Shown one piece after another: positions 8,848 to 19,400 of a stretch of DNA of 64,000 nt (its first letter is position 1; the number at the start of each line of letters is the position of its first letter). The notes beneath the pieces are model-generated. The model had not been told where the DNA came from. It worked only from the letters and a program-made list of their open reading frames with translations, and ran no database searches. The position numbers and the translations under genes are program-made. Origin of the DNA: Haloplanus sp. HW8-1 (GTDB taxonomy: Archaea > Halobacteriota > Halobacteria > Halobacteriales > Haloferacaceae); the NCBI RefSeq assembly GCF_023703795.1, contig NZ_CP098518.1:2790001-2854000 (forward strand). Reading direction: 5' to 3'.

Positions 8848-9587
8848 CCGGGGACCGCCCGCGCGTCGCCGTCTTCCGTCCGGACGACGACCGCCTGGCC
8901 GCGGCCCGGTCGCTCCTCGACGACCTCGGCGCCGAGGCGGTCGCCGACCCGATGCTCGCGGTCGAGCCCACGGACGCGACCCCGCGGGCGGCCGACTACG
9001 TCGTGTTCACGAGCAAGACGGGCGCGGAACTCGTCGCGGCGGCGGGGTGGGAGCCGGGAGCGGCGACGGTCGTCGCCATCGGCCCCAAGACCGCCGACGC
9101 ACTGGAGGCGGCGGGCTACGCGGTGGATCTGGTGCCCGAGGAGTTCTCCTCGACGGGGCTGGTCGACCTGCTGGCCGACCGGGCCGCGGACGCGACGGTG
9201 GAGGTGGCCCGGAGCGACCACGGCAGTCCGGTCCTGCTCGACGGCCTCCGGGCGGCCGGCGCCGACGTCCACGAGACGGTGCTCTACCGGCTGGTCCGCC
9301 CCGAGGGAGCGGGCGAGTCGGCGGCGCTCGCGGCGGCCGGCGCCCTCGACGCCGCCTGTTTCACCTCGTCGCTGACGGTCGAGCACTTCCTGGACGCGGC
9401 CGCCGAACGCGGGGGTCGCGACGCCGCGGTCGCGGGGCTGAACGACGCCGTCGTCGGCGTCATCGGCGAGCCGACCTGCGAGACCGCCGAGGCGAGGGGA
9501 ATCGCGGTGGACGTGGTGGCCAGCGAGGCGACCTTCGAGGCGCTGGCCCGCGAGACGGTCGCCCGCCTGCGCGCCGACGGGGGGTGA
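8844..9587 (+). CDS. hemD: Uroporphyrinogen-III synthase
   Basis: A 247-residue protein that cyclises hydroxymethylbilane with ring D inversion to uroporphyrinogen III. HemD sequences diverge widely, but the visible pattern fits the bilobed fold: VAVFRPDDDRLAAARSLL at the start, YVVFTSKTGAELV, VVAIGPKTADAL, a hinge, then AACFTSSLTVEHFL and VGVIGEPTCETAEARG. The GTG start overlapping the hemC stop by 4 nt implies translational coupling and strongly supports the assignment. Confidence 0.9.
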   Translation: MTGDRPRVAVFRPDDDRLAAARSLLDDLGAEAVADPMLAVEPTDATPRAADYVVFTSKTGAELVAAAGWEPGAATVVAIGPKTADALEAAGYAVDLVPEEFSSTGLVDLLADRAADATVEVARSDHGSPVLLDGLRAAGADVHETVLYRLVRPEGAGESAALAAAGALDAACFTSSLTVEHFLDAAAERGGRDAAVAGLNDAVVGVIGEPTCETAEARGIAVDVVASEATFEALARETVARLRADGG

Positions 9588-9591
9588 GAGG

Positions 9592-9598
9592 GTTTATC
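9592..9598 (+). promoter_or_regulatory. TATA-like box before DHH nuclease gene
   Basis: GTTTATC is centred 29 nt before ATG 9624 but only about 8 nt before the alternative ATG at 9603. The geometry therefore favours the downstream start. Confidence 0.4.
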
Positions 9599-9623
9599 CG
9601 CGATGGCGACGGAGTCGACGACG

Positions 9624-11078
9624 ATGGGACCGGTACCCGAACTCGCGGAGCGGGCGGCGGCGTGTGCCGACCGCCTCCGGGCGGCCGACGCCGTTCTGCT
9701 CGCGTCCCACATCGACGCCGACGGCCTGACGAGCGCCGCCGTCGCCGCGACGGCACTGGAGCGCGCGGGCATCCCCTTCGAGACCGTCTTCGAGAAACAG
9801 TTGGACGGGGCGGCGATCCGACGGATCGCAGCGACCGACCACGACACCGTCCTCTTTACCGACTTCGGCAGCGGGCAACTCGACGTGATCGCCGCCTTCG
9901 AGGAACGGGGCGCGTTCGATCCGGTGATCGCCGACCACCACCAGCCGGCGGACGCGACGACGACCCACCACCTGAACCCCCTGCTCGAAGGGATCGACGG
10001 GGCGAGCGAACTCTCCGGCGCCGGGGCGGCGTACGTCCTCGCCCGCGCCCTCGAACCCGCGGGCGGGGACAACCGCGACCTGGCGGCGCTCGCGGTCGTC
10101 GGCGCCGTCGGCGACATGCAGGGCGGGGTCGACGGCCTCGTCGGCGCCAATGCGGGAATCGTCACCGAGGGCGTCGAGGCGGGCGTCCTCGCCGAACGGA
10201 CAGACCTCGCGGTGTACGGGCGCCAGACACGGCCACTCCCGAAACTGCTGGAGTACGCGAGCGACGTCCGGATTCCGGGGATCACGGGCGACGCGGCGGG
10301 CGCCGTCGCCTTCCTCGCGGAGTTGGACGCCGACCTGCGTGACGATGGGGAGGAACCACGTTCCTCGGGCAGTCGGCCACAGGCCGACGCCGGGGAGTGG
10401 AAGCGGTGGGTCGACCTCGCGGACGACGACCGGCGGACGGTCGCGAGCGCGCTGCTCAAGCGGGCGGTGTCGAGCGGCGTCCCCGCCGACCGCGTGAACG
10501 ACCTGATCGGGACGACCTACACGCTCACCGCCGAGGCCGAGGGGACCGAACTGCGCGACGTGAGCGAGTTCTCCACCCTGCTGAACGCGACGGCGCGCTA
10601 CGAGCGCGCGGACGTGGGGCTGGCGGTGTGTCTCGGCGACCGCGGGGCGGCCTTGGAGCGCGCCCGGACGCTCCTGCGCAACCACCGCAAGAACCTCTCG
10701 AACGGACTGGAGTTGGTGAAATCGGAGGGCGTCACGGTCGAGGATCACGTCCAGTGGTTCGACGCCGGCAGCCGGATCAGGGAGACCATCGTGGGCATCG
10801 TCGCCGGGATGGCGCTGGGCGCCGACGGCGTGCGTCGCGACCTGCCCATCGTCGCGTTCGCCGCGGCGGGCGACGACGAGGTGAAGGTCTCCGCACGCGG
10901 CTCACACCGGCTGGTTCGGGAGGGCCTCGATCTCTCCGCGGCCATGCGGGAGGCGGCGCGATTGGTCGGCGGCGACGGCGGCGGCCACGACGTCGCCGCG
11001 GGGGCGACCATCCCCGACGGCGAGCGGGCGGCGTTCGTGGCGGCGGTGGACGACCTGGTCGCCGAACAGCTCGGATAG
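9624..11078 (+). CDS. RecJ-like single-stranded-DNA exonuclease, DHH/DHHA1 family
   Basis: A 484-residue phosphoesterase. DHH-domain motifs are clear: LLASHIDADGLTSAA (motif I), LFTDFGSGQ (motif II), PVIADHHQPAD (DHH) and ALAVVGAVGDMQG (motif IV). The C-terminal DHHA1-type domain ends with GGDGGGHDVAAGAT, the glycine-rich substrate-binding loop. This is the archaeal RecJ/GAN type, involved in DNA repair or linked to the replisome (GINS-associated nuclease in Thermococcales). An in-frame ATG at 9603 would add seven residues. Confidence 0.85.
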   Translation: MGPVPELAERAAACADRLRAADAVLLASHIDADGLTSAAVAATALERAGIPFETVFEKQLDGAAIRRIAATDHDTVLFTDFGSGQLDVIAAFEERGAFDPVIADHHQPADATTTHHLNPLLEGIDGASELSGAGAAYVLARALEPAGGDNRDLAALAVVGAVGDMQGGVDGLVGANAGIVTEGVEAGVLAERTDLAVYGRQTRPLPKLLEYASDVRIPGITGDAAGAVAFLAELDADLRDDGEEPRSSGSRPQADAGEWKRWVDLADDDRRTVASALLKRAVSSGVPADRVNDLIGTTYTLTAEAEGTELRDVSEFSTLLNATARYERADVGLAVCLGDRGAALERARTLLRNHRKNLSNGLELVKSEGVTVEDHVQWFDAGSRIRETIVGIVAGMALGADGVRRDLPIVAFAAAGDDEVKVSARGSHRLVREGLDLSAAMREAARLVGGDGGGHDVAAGATIPDGERAAFVAAVDDLVAEQLG

Positions 11079-11096
11079 CGAACTGGTTCGGCTCAA

Positions 11097-11105
11097 CCCT
11101 TACCC
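11097..11105 (+). promoter_or_regulatory. TATA-like box before cysK
   Basis: CCCTTACCC is centred 28 nt before the cysK ATG (11129). It is a weak match, but the spacing is the same as for its neighbours. Confidence 0.3.
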
Positions 11106-11128
11106 GCGGTGCCGGGGTAGCGGCGAGC

Positions 11129-12064
11129 ATGAGCGACCGCGTGACGGCCGACCGAGGGGACGGGTCGCGAGTCGTCGACTCCGTGGAGGCGCTGATCGGG
11201 GACACCCCCCTGCTTCGGCTCGACGGCTTCGCGCCCGGACTGCTCGGCAAGGTGGAGGCGGCCAACCCCTACTCGGTGAAAGACCGGATCGCTCGGGCGA
11301 TGATCGACGCCGCGGAGGCGTCGGGCGACCTCTCGCCCGGCGGGACGGTCGTGGAGGCCACCAGCGGGAACACGGGCATCGGTCTGGCGACCGTGGCCGC
11401 CGCCCGGGGGTACGACTGCGTGCTGACGATGCCGGAATCCATGTCGACGGAGCGTCGAACCATGCTCGCCGCCCTCGGCGCGACACTGGAACTGACCCCG
11501 GCCGAGGAGGGGATGACGGGGGCAAACCGGCGGGCCGAGAACCTGGCCGACGCCGACGATGCCGTCCTCGCGCGCCAGTTCGAGAACGCGGCGAACCCGC
11601 GAGCCCACCGGGAGACGACCGGGCCGGAGATCGATCGCGCGACTGGCGGCGACGTCGACGCCGTGGTCGCGGGCGTGGGCACCGGCGGCACCGTCACGGG
11701 CGTCGCCGAACACTTCGCGGCGCGCGACGACCCCGTGACGGCCGTCGCCGTCGAACCCGCGTCCTCGCCGACGGTCTCCGAGACGTGTACGGACGGCCAC
11801 GACATCCAGGGCATCGGCCCGGGGTTCGAGCCCGACGTGTTGGACACGGCCCTGATCGACGAGGTGCGGGCGGTCACCGCCGAGGAGGCGCGGGCGGCGG
11901 CGCGGCGCCTCGGGCGCGAGGCGGGACTGCTCGTGGGCATCTCCTCGGGGGCGGCGCTCGCCGCGGCGACCGAGTACGCGACTGCCAACCCGTCGGAGAC
12001 GACGGTGGTCGTCCTCCCGGACACCGGCGAGCGGTATCTGTCGACGGATCTCTTCGAGGAGTGA
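11129..12064 (+). CDS. cysK: Cysteine synthase (O-acetylserine sulfhydrylase type)
   Basis: A 311-residue fold-type II PLP enzyme that makes cysteine from an activated serine and sulfide. Evidence includes IGDTPLLRL, the Schiff-base lysine in NPYSVKDRIA (K51), the substrate loop TSGNTGIGLA, the phosphate-binding GVGTGGTVTG and GISSGAA near the C-terminus. The ATG at 11129 gives the family N-terminus. It is slightly short of bacterial CysK but complete. It stands alone between a nuclease gene and small conserved genes. Confidence 0.92.
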   Translation: MSDRVTADRGDGSRVVDSVEALIGDTPLLRLDGFAPGLLGKVEAANPYSVKDRIARAMIDAAEASGDLSPGGTVVEATSGNTGIGLATVAAARGYDCVLTMPESMSTERRTMLAALGATLELTPAEEGMTGANRRAENLADADDAVLARQFENAANPRAHRETTGPEIDRATGGDVDAVVAGVGTGGTVTGVAEHFAARDDPVTAVAVEPASSPTVSETCTDGHDIQGIGPGFEPDVLDTALIDEVRAVTAEEARAAARRLGREAGLLVGISSGAALAAATEYATANPSETTVVVLPDTGERYLSTDLFEE

Positions 12065-12124
12065 GGGCGTTACGCGGCCGTCCCGGTCCGTGACCCGGGG
12101 CGAGGACGGGCGGGTAACCGTCCG

Positions 12125-12132
12125 ACTTTTCT
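12125..12132 (+). promoter_or_regulatory. TATA-like box, leaderless geometry
   Basis: ACTTTTCT lies about 26 nt before the ATG at 12155. Confidence 0.3.
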
Positions 12133-12154
12133 CCACCCCCCCGCAAGGGCGCCC

Positions 12155-12490
12155 ATGGCCGAGTTCGACCCCGAGAAGTTCGAGGACAAGTACGCCAACT
12201 ACTTCACCGAACTCCAGCGGGCGTACAAGAACGCCTTCGAGACGATGAACGATCGGTTCGACTCCGAACTCGTTCACGCCATCGACCAGCAGGTGCTCAA
12301 CGAATCCGAGCCGTTCTACGAGGACGGCGAGTTCCGCGTGGAACTCCCCGAGAACCCGGCCGAACGGGTGACCGCGGTGATCGTCGACGAGGAGAAACTG
12401 GAGGCGACGCTGTCGCGCTACGTCGAGGAGATCGAGGGGGAACTCCGGGCGGTCTTCGACCTCGAGGACTCGGACGAACCAAAGGCCTAA
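12155..12490 (+). CDS. DUF5783-like haloarchaeal protein
   Basis: A 111-residue acidic, helical protein starting MAEFDPEKFEDKYANYF. The combination of this start with AIDQQVLNESEPFYE and an acidic helical C-terminus is shared with the haloarchaeal DUF5783 family as I remember it. No membrane segment or catalytic motif is visible and the function is unknown. It precedes the Nfu gene by 25 nt and each seems to have its own promoter box. Confidence 0.65.
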   Translation: MAEFDPEKFEDKYANYFTELQRAYKNAFETMNDRFDSELVHAIDQQVLNESEPFYEDGEFRVELPENPAERVTAVIVDEEKLEATLSRYVEEIEGELRAVFDLEDSDEPKA

Positions 12491-12515
12491 GCCCGTCGGT
12501 ATCCTTGTTCTGCGC

Positions 12516-12908
<393 letters not shown>

Positions 12909-12984
12909 ACCCTGTTCGCCGCGGTGTTTGTTCCGGTGCCAGCGGTAGCGCCGTCCGTCGAGTCCCCGACGGCGACCGAGTAAG

Positions 12985-12992
12985 GTTTAATC
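12985..12992 (+). promoter_or_regulatory. TATA-like box before PCC-domain gene and polC
   Basis: GTTTAATC is centred 27 nt before ATG 13015. It is one of the clearest leaderless promoters in the window and probably drives both overlapping downstream genes. Confidence 0.5.
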
Positions 12993-13014
12993 GGGGGCGG
13001 TCCGTCTCGCGTCT

Positions 13015-13410
13015 ATGGACGCTCGTGAACTCGCCGTGAGCGCGGAGTACCGCGTCGCCATCGAGGCGGGCGACGACTGGCGAGAAGCGATCGAGGCCGC
13101 CACGGCCGAGGCGGCCGTCGCCGCGGCGTGGTTCACCGGGGTAGGTACGGTCCGTGACGCCGACGTGTGGCACTACGATCCGGACGCCGAGGAACACCGC
13201 GCGGTACAGTTCGACGAACCGCTCTCGGTCGCCGCCTGCATGGGCGAGGTGTCGGTGACCGACGGGAAGCCGGACGCCCGCCCCTACGCGGTCCTCACGC
13301 GACCGAGCGGGCAGGCGGTCGGCGGCTATCTCAACGCCGCCGTGGCCGTCGAGGGGCAGGTGCATCTCCGGGGCTTCGAGGACCCGTTCGACCGACGGAG
13401 AGGGCCGTGA
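13015..13410 (+). CDS. PCC/PPC (DUF296) domain protein
   Basis: A 131-residue protein comprising a single PCC/PPC domain. EAGDDWREAIEAATAEA is followed by AAWFTGVGTVRDADVWHYD, a central strand LSVAACMGEVSV and GGYLNAAVAVEGQVHL, matching the domain's trimer-forming core. Stand-alone archaeal and bacterial members are linked to DNA binding or small-molecule binding, but the role here is unknown. Its TGA overlaps the polC GTG by 4 nt, so expression is coupled to the replicative polymerase subunit. Confidence 0.82.
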   Translation: MDARELAVSAEYRVAIEAGDDWREAIEAATAEAAVAAAWFTGVGTVRDADVWHYDPDAEEHRAVQFDEPLSVAACMGEVSVTDGKPDARPYAVLTRPSGQAVGGYLNAAVAVEGQVHLRGFEDPFDRRRGP

Positions 13411-16400
13411 CGCCGGACGACGAGCGCTACTTCGAGCGGATGGAACGACGCCTCGACGAGGCGTTCGACCGGGCCGAACGGGCCAAGTCCCGCGGCGTCG
13501 ACCCCCGGCCGGAAGTCGAGATCCCGATCGCCCGGGACATGGCCGACCGGGTGGAGAACATCCTGGGCATCGAGGGGGTCGCGGCGCGGGTCCGCGAACT
13601 CGACGGGCAGATGAGCCGCGAGGAGGCGGCGCTGGCGCTCGTCACCGACTTCGTCGAGGGGACGGTCGGGGACTACGACACCGACGCCGGCAAGATCGAG
13701 GGCGCGGTCCGGACGGCCGTGGCGCTCCTGACCGAGGGAGTCGTGGCGGCGCCGATCGAGGGGATCGACCGCGTCGAGGTACTCGACAACGACGACGGCA
13801 GCCGCTTCGTCAACGTCTACTACGCGGGGCCGATCCGTTCGGCCGGCGGGACCGCACAGGCGCTCTCGGTGCTGGTCGCGGACTACGCACGCTCGCTGCT
13901 GGGCATCGACGAGTTCAAAGCCCGCGACGACGAGATCGAGCGCTACGCCGAGGAGGTCGGCCTCTACGACACCGAGACGGGACTGCAGTACACGCCCAAG
14001 GACAAGGAGACGAAGTTCATCGCCGAGCACATGCCGATCATGCTGGACGGGGAGGCGACGGGCGACGAGGAGGTGTCGGGGTTCAGGGACTTAGAACGGG
14101 TCGACACCAACGCCGCCCGCGGCGGGATGTGTCTCGTCCTCGCGGAGGGGATCGCGCTGAAGGCGCCGAAGATCCAGCGGTACACCCGCGACCTCGACGA
14201 GGTCGCGTGGCCGTGGCTGCAGGACCTCATCGACGGCACCGTCGGGAACGACGAGGGGAGCGACGACGGCGAGGGTGCCGAGGACGACGCCGACGGCGAC
14301 GCCGACACGGACGCGGCCGACGACGCCGACGGGGCGGCGGGACCGCCACGGGTCGACTCCTCCGAAAAGTACCTTCGGGACCTGATCGCGGGGCGGCCGG
14401 TGTTCGGCCACCCATCGGAGTCGGGGGGTTTTCGTCTCCGCTACGGCCGCGCCCGGAACCACGGCTTCGCCACCGCCGGCGTCCACCCGGCGACGATGCA
14501 CCTCGTCGACGACTTCCTCGCGACGGGGACACAGATCAAGACGGAGCGCCCGGGGAAGGCCGCCGGGGTCGTCCCGGTCGACACCATCGAGGGACCGACG
14601 GTGCGGCTTGCGAACGGCGAGGTGCGCCGCATCGACGATCCGGCGGAGGCACTGGAGATCCGCAACGGAGTAGAGGAGATCCTCGATCTGGGCGAGTACC
14701 TCGTCAACTACGGCGAGTTCGTCGAGAACAACCACCCGCTCGCGCCGGCCGCCTACACGTTCGAGTGGTGGATTCAGGAGTTCGAGGAGAGCGGGGCGGA
14801 CGTGCAGGCGTTGCGCGACGACCCCCGCGTCGACCTCGCGGAGCCGAGTGCCGAGGAGGCCCTCGCGTGGGCCACCGAGTACGACTGCCCGCTCCACCCG
14901 GCGTACACCTACCTGTGGCACGACGTGAGCGTCGACGCGGTCGAGACGCTCGCCGCGGCGGTCGCGAGCGGCGAGACGCGAACCGTCGAGAGCGACGGCG
15001 GACGGGGGATCGTCCGCTCGGCGGACGACGGCCGAGGGGACGTCCTCGTGATCGAGCGGACCGAAGGGCTCCGCCGCACCCTCGAAACCCTCCTGGTCGA
15101 ACACGTCGCGACCGACGCGGGGATCCGGATTCCGGACTGGCGGCCGCTCGTCCGGTCGCTGGGTCTGACGGCCGATCTCGACCGGACGTGGACGAGCGGA
15201 GACCTCTCGACGGCGGCCCGGGAGTACGACGACGGCGACAACGCCATCCGCGCGGTCGGCGAGGTGGCGCCGTTCGCGGTTCGGGAGCGGGCGCCGACCC
15301 GCATCGGCAACCGGATGGGACGCCCGGAGAAATCGGAGCGGCGCGACCTCTCGCCGGCCGTCCACACACTCTCTCCGATCGGCGAGGCCGGCGGGAGCCA
15401 GCGCGACGTGGGCGCCGCCGCTGGCGCCCGGACCGACGAGGGGAAAGGCGTCGTGAGCGTCCAAGTGGGGCGACGTGGCTGTCCGGACTGCGGGACCGAT
15501 ACCCACCGCACGCAGTGTCCGGACTGTGGCGCACACACCGATCCCGTCTACGAGTGTGACTCCTGCGACCGGCGGATCGAACCGGACGAGTCGGGGCGGG
15601 TTCACTGCGAGCGCTGCGACCGGGACGTGACCAGCGTCGAACGACGGGACGTGGACGTGGGCGAACGCTACCGCGAGGCGCTGGAGACGGTCGGCGAGCG
15701 GGAAGCGGCCTTCGACATCCTCAAAGGCGTCAAGGGGCTCACCTCCGCGAACAAGACGCCCGAACCGATGGAGAAGGGCGTGTTGCGCGCCAAACACGAC
15801 GTCAGCGCGTTCAAGGACGGCACCGTCCGCTACGACATGACGGACCTGCCAGTGACGGCGGTGCGTCCGGAGGAACTCGACGTCACGGCCGAGGACTTCC
15901 GCGAACTCGGCTACGAGGAGGACGTCGACGGCGACCCGCTCCGGTTCGACGACCAGTTGGTCGAACTCAAGGTACAGGACATCGTGCTCTCGGACGGCGC
16001 CGCCCAGCATCTCCTGCAGACGGCCGATTTCGTCGACGACCTGTTGACGGAGCTGTACGACCTGCCCGCGTTCTACGAGGTCGAGGAGCGGTCGGAACTG
16101 GTCGGCGAACTCGTCTTCGGGATGGCACCACATACCTCCGCGGCGGTCGTCGGGCGGGTGGTCGGCTTCACGTCGGCGGCGGTCGGATACGCACACCCGT
16201 ACTTCCACGCGGCGAAGCGGCGCAACTGCTTCCACCCCGAGACGAAGGTGTGGTACCGGGACGAAGACGGCGCGTGGCACCACCAGCGGATCGATCGGCT
16301 GGTCGAGGAACGGTTGACGAATCCGGAGACGGACGACTTCGGCACGCTCGTGCAGGAACTCGACGGCGACGTACACGTTCCGAGCATCGACGACGACGGT

Positions 16401-19400
16401 GTCCAGGTGCTGAAACCGGTCGAAGCGGTGTCGAAACACCGGGCGCCGGATCATCTGGTCGAAATCGAGACGCGGAGTGGGCGGGAGGTGACGGTTACCC
16501 CGGATCACGAAGTGCAGGTGTTCGACGGAGGGGAGATCGAATCGAAACGAGCGTCGAAAATAGTGGACGATGACCAGCTAATCAAACCCACACATCTCGA
16601 CACTGTGGCACCAGCAGACGAGCCACACCGTATCGATCTGCTTGCGGAATTACTACGGAGAGACATCATCGATGCTGACAGCCTGACTATCAGAGGAATA
16701 GCGAAGGATGAGCTCTACGATCTATTCACCAAGTCACTGAGCGATAGGTGGGAAGGGACGTTTTATCCACTGAAAAGTACTGCCGAGTACCTCGGATTAT
16801 CGAAAAAGGCACTGAGTAACTACGTCTATCGGGAGAGCATCCCTGTTCAACTGTTCGATCGACTGTTCGAGTCTACCGACGCGCTCCTATCGGCCGTCCC
16901 GGACAATGTGAAACTCGGTGTCAAGCGAGATCGAACCCAGATGAATCGCTTCGTCGAACTGAACGAACGGGTTGCGACGCTCTTGGGATACTACGCTGCG
17001 GAAGGATTCGCTCGTACACAAGAGACATCTAAAGGGACGATCCATCAGACGACGATCTGTGGTACCGAATCCGAAGCCCGAGAGTTCTACATGGAGACGT
17101 TGCGGTCGGAGTTCGGCGTCGAACCGTATCGTGAAAACGAGGCGAAGGTGACCGTTTCGGGACGACTACCCCGTGCGTTCTTCGATACAATCCTGGACGC
17201 CGGTGTATACGCAGAAACCAAGCGCGTCCCACAGCCACTATTCGACTCGCCGAATCGAATCGTCGCAGCGTATCTCCGCGGATACTTTAGCGGCGATGGA
17301 TCGATCGACTCGACGGGAACGACGGTTTCTGCGTGGACAGTAAGCAGCGAACTCAAAGAGGATCTCGTCGCACTTCTGACCCGTTTCGGTATTGAAGCAC
17401 GGATCAGGCACGTTGAGCCGACCTTGCTCCAAGACCAGTTTCCGGAGCACTACGGCGCTGAAGACATGTCTATGTCGAAACCGGCATACGTCGTTCACCT
17501 TGCCGGTGAACGCAGCCTTCGATTTTCGAAGCAAGTCGGATTTCACCTCTCTCGGAAAGCCGAAACGCTTCGTCAAAATGTCGATGAACGTAATAATAAG
17601 GAGGGCTATGCCCGCTGTTTCGACGGTGGAAATGATGAGTTTCTGTTAGATCCCGTTGAATCCACGAATATCGGCACCGGTAAAGTCGATTCGGTATACT
17701 GTCTCACCGTCGCAGATACTCACTCCCTGATCACGAACGATCTGTCAAATAAACAATGTGATGGAGACGAAGATTGCGTCATGCTCCTCATGGACGGCCT
17801 GCTCAACTTCAGTCGGGAGTTCCTGCCGGACCAGCGTGGCGGGAGCGTCGCCGCCGATTCGCGGCTCGTCGCCGTCTCGCCCGAGGGCGAGGTCCGCTTC
17901 CTGACCGTCGAGTCCTTCTGGGACGAACTCGACGCCGGAGTCGTACGCGACGGGAAGTTCCGGAAGAAGCCGTGCGTCGACGAAGGATGGCAGACGTACG
18001 TCTTCGACGACGATCACCGGGCGTCGCTCGCGCCGATCGAGAAGGCGATCCGATATCCGGCCGACGAGGACGAGACGCTGCTCCGCGTCGAGACGCAGTT
18101 CGGCCGGTCGCTGGACATCACTGCGGATCACAGCCTGTTTCGCTACGACGACGGGATCGAGGAGGTCGCCGGCGAGGATCTGGAGGAAGGTGACCTCGTG
18201 CTGGCACCGCGACAGCTCGACGTCGATCCGGTCGAAACGACGGTCGACGTCGCCGAGGTCGTCGACGATCCGTACGTCTTCATCGACGACCACGTCGAGG
18301 ACCTACTCCGGACCGTCTGGGAGTCGACCGATCACGGAAGCGATGCGCACGACGAGTTCATGCGGGGGCTGTCGTACCGTCTCGCCAAGCGCAAGATCGG
18401 GTACGAACGGTTCGAACACATCTTGGGCGCGGGCGGATTCGAGGGGGTGCCGGCCGACGTAACGGTGGGGCGGTCCGGCTCCGAGACGGGGATCGCCCCC
18501 GAGATCGACATCGACGAGGAGTTCGCCTGGCTCCTCGGCCTGTTCGTCGCGGAGGGGACGCTGTCGAGCACCTATCCGGCGATCCACAACAGCGACGAAG
18601 GGATCGTCGAGCGTGCGCGCTCACGTGCCGAGTCGGCGCTCGGTCACGAGCCCTCCATCAGGTGGTCGAACCGAACGTACGAAATCCGGTTCCCGGCGGT
18701 CTTCGAGGACGTACTCCACGAGCTTGGATTCGTCGACGCGGAGTCGTACGACTCCAGCGAGAAAGTGATCCCCGAACCCATCCTCCGGGCACCGCGTGAA
18801 ATCGTCATCGCGTTCATTCGGGGATTCATTGCGGGCGACGGGAGCGACTCGACCGACGACAACGTCACCACGGTCGGGTTCCACACGACCAGCGAGGACG
18901 TCAAGGACGGCATCGTGTTCCTGCTCCACCGACTCGGGCTGGTAGCCAACGTCTCGGTCAAGACGGAGCGCGACGGAAACAGGCAAGACATCTACACCGT
19001 GACGGTGTCCGGTGGAGCGAGCGACAACCCGCTACACAGAGTTCTGGACGGTGACGAGCCTTATCGCTCGAAGAGCCTCGTCGTGTCGATTCCGGACGCC
19101 CTGATGGCGCTCCGCGGGATGGAGATCGAGGGAATCAAGCGGACGATTCCGAAGTATCTCAAGCGCCGAGAGAACGTGTCCCTAGAGAAACTTCGAGAGA
19201 TCGTCACGGAATTGGACAGTCGAGACCTGCCGGAGATCGCAGAGGCTCGACTCGACGAACTCCGCCCACTCGTCGACGGCGACCTCTCGTATCTCCGGGT
19301 ACAGCGCGTCGAGGAGGTCGACTACGAGGGCGACCTCTACGACCTGCAGGTCGGCGGCGAACCCATCTTCACCGCGAACTGGCTGTACGCACACAACTCG

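Noticed and set aside
10397-11128. Upstream extension of the cysK frame
   Set aside because: It overlaps the DHH nuclease gene in another frame and has shadow composition; cysK family similarity begins at 11129.
13167-13406. Upstream extension of the polC frame
   Set aside because: The extra 80 residues are Arg/Gly-rich and lie over the PCC-domain gene; the DP2 family N-terminus begins at GTG 13407.
14091-16508. Very long antisense frame (805 codons) opposite polC
   Set aside because: It is a product of GC-rich codon bias on the opposite strand; it has no domain similarity and overlaps a well-supported gene and intein 1.
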